The translations under genes were made by a program, and so were the position numbers. A stretch of 8,563 nt of DNA, from assembly GCA_013619035.1 (NCBI GenBank), contig JABXKX010000128.1, positions 1 to 8,563 of the forward strand, in the 5' to 3' direction. This stretch comes from Peptostreptococcaceae bacterium (GTDB taxonomy: Bacteria > Bacillota_A > Clostridia > Peptostreptococcales > Acidaminobacteraceae). A model generated the notes under the pieces. It did not search any database, was not told where the DNA came from, and saw only the letters and a list, made by a program, of their open reading frames with translations. Positions within the stretch are counted from its first letter, which is position 1; each line of letters starts with the position of its first letter. Of the stretch, positions 6,393 to 8,563 are shown piece by piece.

Positions 6393-7005
6393 ACAACAAT
6401 TCATTCTCTTTAAAACTATAGTAAGTGTCTCCAACAATAATGTGATCAAGTACTTTTATACCAATCAGTTTACCAGCATCAACAAGTCTTTTAGTAATAC
6501 TTTCATCTTCTCTTGATGGTTGAACGTCCATACTAGGATGATTGTGAACACATATGATATTTGCAATTCCACCATGTCTAAGTACATAACCAAATACTTC
6601 ACGAGGATGAACTATGGATGCATTCAATGAACCTTTAGAAACCATAAAAGTGTCTACAACAACATTCTTAGTATTCAACAACAATATGTGAAACTCTTCA
6701 TGCTTTAGGTAACCTATTATCGGCTTCATCATCTTATAGATATCATTTGGAGAGCTTATCTTAATCCTTTGTACATTGTAGTTGTTTATGACCAACCGCT
6801 TGATTAACTCCTGTATAATTTGTATCTTATCTGCTGTTTTTGGACCTATACCATCAACAGACATTAACTCACTCTGGGTTGTATTGTAAATGATATCGGG
6901 TAGTGATTTCCCCTCAAACAATGAGTCCATTGTAGCTCCACGTGATTCTCGAACTAATAACTTCATCAATTCCTTATCCGATAGTGAAGTAGTATTTTGA
7001 TACAT
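6391..7005 (-). CDS. radC: RadC-family JAMM/MPN protein
   Basis: A 204-residue protein with the full RadC layout. The N-terminal SLSDKELMKLLV helix is followed by a helix-hairpin-helix region SVDGIGPKTADKI (49-61). The JAMM domain has glutamate 103 or 104 (HEEFHILLL) and H154-N-H156-PS, then ten residues, then D167, matching HxHx10D exactly. It ends with a typical GIKVLDHIIVG block. The ATG at 7005 is chosen because AAAGGAGGA stands just upstream; a TTG at 7038 in the same frame lies upstream of that site and is rejected. RadC proteins were once linked to repair, but their role is unsettled. Copies on phages, plasmids and integrative elements are common, often near anti-restriction genes. Its operon partners here are the small recombinase upstream and the HIRAN gene downstream. 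Confidence 0.93.
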   Translation of the reverse strand: MYQNTTSLSDKELMKLLVRESRGATMDSLFEGKSLPDIIYNTTQSELMSVDGIGPKTADKIQIIQELIKRLVINNYNVQRIKISSPNDIYKMMKPIIGYLKHEEFHILLLNTKNVVVDTFMVSKGSLNASIVHPREVFGYVLRHGGIANIICVHNHPSMDVQPSREDESITKRLVDAGKLIGIKVLDHIIVGDTYYSFKENELL

Positions 7006-7033
7006 AACCGTTCCTCCTTTATTCTTAATCAAC

Positions 7034-7051
7034 AGCAATTCATTTATTGCT
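7034..7051. repeat. Short inverted repeat between the small recombinase and radC genes
   Basis: AGCAAT (7034-7039) and ATTGCT (7046-7051) form a perfect 6-bp stem with a 6-nt loop in the gap upstream of the radC ribosome binding site. No T-run follows in either direction. It may be an mRNA processing or stability element. Confidence 0.25.
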
Positions 7052-7077
7052 ATATTTGCTTATCACTCATCATGTCT

Positions 7078-7623
7078 TTACAATGTAAATTCTTCCATTG
7101 CATCATCCATCATATCTTGAGTAATTCCAAAGTACTTCAACGTCACACTAGGGCTAGAATGATTGAATAACTTCTGCAATAGGGCAATATCTTTAGTTTT
7201 CTGATAGAAGTGATAACCAAACGTCTTCCTCAGTGTATGTGTGCCTACCTCCGTAAGACCAACAGTAGCAGCAACAGAATTTAGTATCCTGTATGCCTGT
7301 ACGCGACTTATTGGTTTATTCAAATGATGACGTGATGTGAAAAGATATTCATCATCCTTCATTCCACGTGTGTATGTCTTAAACTCATGTTGAAGATTAC
7401 TATTAACAAGAAACCTCTTCCTCTTTCCAGTCTTAGTTTCTATGATTGTAATATGGCTAACGTTGGAAACATCGATTGCCTTCAATTTCAAAATATCTGA
7501 GATTCTTAGACCAGTATTGATTCCAACAACGAATAAAAGGTAGTCTCTTAGACTTCTCTTGTGTAACTCAACTTTCATTACTTCAATCATATGAAGATCC
7601 CTAATTGGCTGTACATAGTTCAT
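7078..7623 (-). CDS. Catalytic-domain-only tyrosine recombinase
   Basis: A 181-residue protein that is almost entirely the tyrosine recombinase catalytic domain. The residues are R40 (NTGLRISDIL), K64 or K67 (ETKTGKRK), H129 and R132 (HTLRKTFGYHFY), H155 (LFNHSSPS) and nucleophile Y164 (TLKYFGI). It lacks the arm-binding domain and essentially all of the core-binding domain of the 405-residue integrase. Short recombinases of this type are found on Bacillota phages and plasmids. The start at 7623 is fixed by AAGGAGG five nt upstream; a TTG at 7644 lies before that site and is rejected. It is followed by radC after 72 bp. The upstream DNA carries a dif-like site and further arm copies, so multimer resolution of the replicating form is the best guess. 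No degradation is visible. Confidence 0.85.
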   Translation of the reverse strand: MNYVQPIRDLHMIEVMKVELHKRSLRDYLLFVVGINTGLRISDILKLKAIDVSNVSHITIIETKTGKRKRFLVNSNLQHEFKTYTRGMKDDEYLFTSRHHLNKPISRVQAYRILNSVAATVGLTEVGTHTLRKTFGYHFYQKTKDIALLQKLFNHSSPSVTLKYFGITQDMMDDAMEEFTL

Positions 7624-7647
7624 AATTGCCTCCTTAATTTTCAACTA

Positions 7648-7690
7648 TTATGTTACATAGAAAGTAAAAGCCACAACCGATATGTTACTC
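7648..7690 (+). repeat. Two extra copies of the dif-like arm sequence
   Basis: TTATGTTACAT (7648-7658) and ATATGTTACTC (7680-7690) are in the same orientation, 32 bp apart. The first differs at one position from the right arm of the site at 7746-7773 and at one position from the E. coli dif arm TTATGTTAAAT. The second matches the first at 8 of 11 positions. Neither has a matching inverted partner at 6-bp spacing, so they would be half-sites or accessory binding sites. Confidence 0.4.
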
Positions 7691-7728
7691 TCAGTCATGG
7701 CCCATATTGCAAATGTGTCTATTACTCG

Positions 7729-7737
7729 ATTGTAGCA
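7729..7737 (-). promoter_or_regulatory. Extended -10 promoter candidate for the small recombinase operon
   Basis: Read leftward, TGC precedes TACAAT (7734-7729). The best -35 candidate, TTGTTA (7754-7749), is only 14 nt away and lies inside the dif-like site. Binding of a recombinase at that site would overlap the promoter, so autoregulation is possible. Confidence 0.35.
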
Positions 7738-7745
7738 ATATTGAT

Positions 7746-7773
7746 AGGTAACAAAATGTATATTGTGTTACAT
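7746..7773. other. dif-like recombination site (11-6-11)
   Basis: The left arm AGGTAACAAAA (7746-7756), centre TGTATA (7757-7762) and right arm TTGTGTTACAT (7763-7773) have the arm and spacer lengths of XerC/XerD sites. The right arm and the reverse complement of the left arm agree at 9 of 11 positions. The centre is identical to that of E. coli dif, and the right arm matches its XerD-side arm (TTATGTTAAAT) at 9 of 11. The site lies between the small recombinase gene and the stop codon of the preceding gene. It could serve host XerCD or the element's own recombinase. It could instead be an operator; only binding or recombination data would decide. Confidence 0.5.
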
Positions 7774-7785
7774 TCATCACAACTA

Positions 7786-8283
7786 CTACTTACCAATCAA
7801 CTTAAACAATCCTTTCAAAGAATCACCACCTGTATCAATAATTGTATCACCAGATGCTCGTACAGTACTTGAAGTAAACGACGTAATATCTCGGATACCT
7901 TTAAGGCCCGCTTTAACTATCGATGCACCGGTATCAACAACACATACACCTAGCGATTCAATTAATACCCCAGAGTTTTCTACCACTGCGGCACTTACAT
8001 CTACAACCGACTTACTGGTTTTAATCAATACACCATCTATCACTTTCTCTTGACCGTAGTTGCTGATATTACTAAGTACACTATTAGATTCTGTTTGAAC
8101 GTTTCCCTCTGATAGTTCATCAAGTTGTTGTTGATACATCTTTAACAAAATTACATCACCAGTTGTTTCTAGATCTAGTTTTGTAGAGAGTTCCACCCTA
8201 GCCTTTAATGCTTCTATCTTAGCGATCACTTCTTGTGCCTTCTTAATTCTTTTAACTGCCTTTTGTTCTTTCAAGTTTTTCAT
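7786..8283 (-). CDS. Unknown protein with N-terminal coiled coil and 11-residue-type repeats
   Basis: A 165-residue protein of no recognised family. Residues about 3-60 are charged and heptad-like (KEQKAVKRIKKAQEVIAKIE, then LLKMYQQQLDEL), predicting a coiled coil. Residues 81-165 are a low-complexity, valine/serine/glycine-rich tract in which VVD/IID recurs. D95, D117 and D150 are spaced 22 and 33 residues, multiples of 11; VID at 81-83 is one residue out of phase. Such 11-residue periodicity is known from amphipathic membrane-binding helices, but beta repeats are also possible. There is no signal peptide or clear membrane span. The ATG at 8283 has AGGAGG 8 nt upstream; the ATG at 8289 is only 2 nt from it and is rejected. 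It is the first gene of the leftward HIRAN-side module. No function is assigned. Confidence 0.75.
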   Translation of the reverse strand: MKNLKEQKAVKRIKKAQEVIAKIEALKARVELSTKLDLETTGDVILLKMYQQQLDELSEGNVQTESNSVLSNISNYGQEKVIDGVLIKTSKSVVDVSAAVVENSGVLIESLGVCVVDTGASIVKAGLKGIRDITSFTSSTVRASGDTIIDTGGDSLKGLFKLIGK

Positions 8284-8385
8284 AATCATTTCCTCCTAGT
8301 TAATTCGTAGTTTGATTCCTAATGAAACACACTCTTTAATTCAATGTTCAACGCTTATAATTACCACATCCTTTCAACAATCTAG

Positions 8386-8396
8386 TATTACACCCT
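8386..8396. repeat. Second copy of TATTACACCCT, shared with the xis promoter region
   Basis: This 11-mer is identical to 3825-3835, which spans the -10 and spacer of the leftward xis promoter. Here it lies about 105 bp upstream of the leftward gene ending at 7786, in the same orientation. It may be a shared operator marking a second co-regulated leftward promoter, although no good -35 box accompanies it. An 11-bp match can also arise by chance in 8.5 kb. Confidence 0.3.
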
Positions 8397-8408
8397 ATTT
8401 TAGGACAT

Positions 8409-8440
8409 AAAAAAGAGCAGTAGTCATTACAACTCTGCTC
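8409..8440 (-). terminator. Intrinsic terminator for a leftward transcript entering from the right
   Basis: Read leftward, GAGCAG (8440-8435) pairs with CTGCTC (8420-8415). Three inner pairs follow a one-base bulge, and the hairpin is followed by six T residues (8414-8409). Something leftward must end between here and the right edge or beyond it. The terminator also insulates the 165-residue gene downstream. Confidence 0.75.
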
Positions 8441-8451
8441 ACATAAGAGGG

Positions 8452-8468
8452 TGGGGCATTAATCCCCA
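8452..8468. repeat. Short G/C-stem hairpin near the right edge
   Basis: TGGGG (8452-8456) and CCCCA (8464-8468) form a 5-bp stem around a 7-nt loop that contains ATTAAT. It is not followed by a T-run. It could be part of the 3' region of an off-window transcript, or a structured origin element. Confidence 0.3.
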
Positions 8469-8563
8469 ACTTACTTTCATATTATTTAGCTTAGTACCGA
8501 CAGGATTTATACCCATTTTTCGGTTGTATTAGAGATTTCCACAAGTATATGCTACTTTGATAA
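8469..8563. other. Right-edge stretch with no assignable gene
   Basis: No gene can be supported here. On the minus strand one frame is open from the edge to a TAA at 8493-8491 (about 23 codons, ending NGYKSCRY). Its stop lies upstream of the terminator at 8409-8440, as would fit the C-terminal end of an off-window gene, but the piece is too short to recognise. Confidence 0.2.

Noticed and set aside
8409..8468. CRISPR-like or satellite repeats suggested by several short hairpins near the right edge
   Set aside because: The hairpins at 8409-8440 and 8452-8468 differ in sequence and no unit recurs at regular spacing.
8493..8563. tRNA-like 3' half on the minus strand: T-arm-like ATGGG, 7-nt loop, CCTGT, then an acceptor-like CGGTACT
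   Set aside because: The loop reads TATAAAT instead of TTCRANT, the arm stem relies on two wobbles, no anticodon or D arm could be fitted upstream, and the 5' acceptor strand is not in the window.

Overview
Low-GC Bacillota-type DNA. The reasons are AT-rich coding sequence, strong AGGAGG-type ribosome binding sites, consensus sigma-A-like promoters, and a YfmF-type M16 homologue beside ychF. The genus cannot be fixed from the sequence. The window has two parts: about 1.8 kb of chromosome (1-1890), then the int-proximal end of an integrated mobile element that fills the rest and appears to run off the right edge.

Chromosomal part: a divergent pair. The leftward gene is the 5' portion of a yfmF-like M16-family gene, cut by the window edge. 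The rightward gene is a complete ychF with a -35/-10 promoter, a cUUCGg hairpin in its leader and a long terminator hairpin at 1851-1889. The junction with the element lies close to this terminator. The exact attachment core cannot be defined because the other end of the element is outside the window.

Element, left module (1941-3668, leftward): a MerR-like excisionase, a 67-residue protein that resembles only the arm-binding N-terminus of the neighbouring integrase, and a full-length 405-residue tyrosine integrase. A divergent control region (about 3790-3925) with two near-consensus promoters separates it from the rightward module. That module holds an XRE-family repressor and a replication initiator resembling the gene II/X proteins of filamentous phages.

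Element, right module (5852-8283, leftward): a protein with a repeat-rich, probably amphipathic C-terminus, a catalytic-domain-only tyrosine recombinase, a RadC/JAMM protein and a HIRAN-domain protein. A 28-bp site with the 11-6-11 layout of a XerCD dif site sits between the repeat-rich gene and the small recombinase. Its centre is TGTATA and one arm differs from the E. coli dif arm at two positions. Two more copies of the arm sequence lie between this site and the recombinase gene.

Working model (inference): the large integrase, excisionase and perhaps the orphan arm-binding protein control entry into and exit from the site beside ychF. The XRE protein controls the switch between leftward integration functions and rightward replication functions. 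The gene II-like protein starts rolling-circle replication of the excised form. The small recombinase, or host XerCD, acts at the dif-like site to resolve multimers. HIRAN and RadC proteins would act on DNA ends or replication intermediates, or against host defence. No coat, zot, relaxase or coupling-protein gene is visible, so phage, plasmid and integrative mobilizable element all remain possible.
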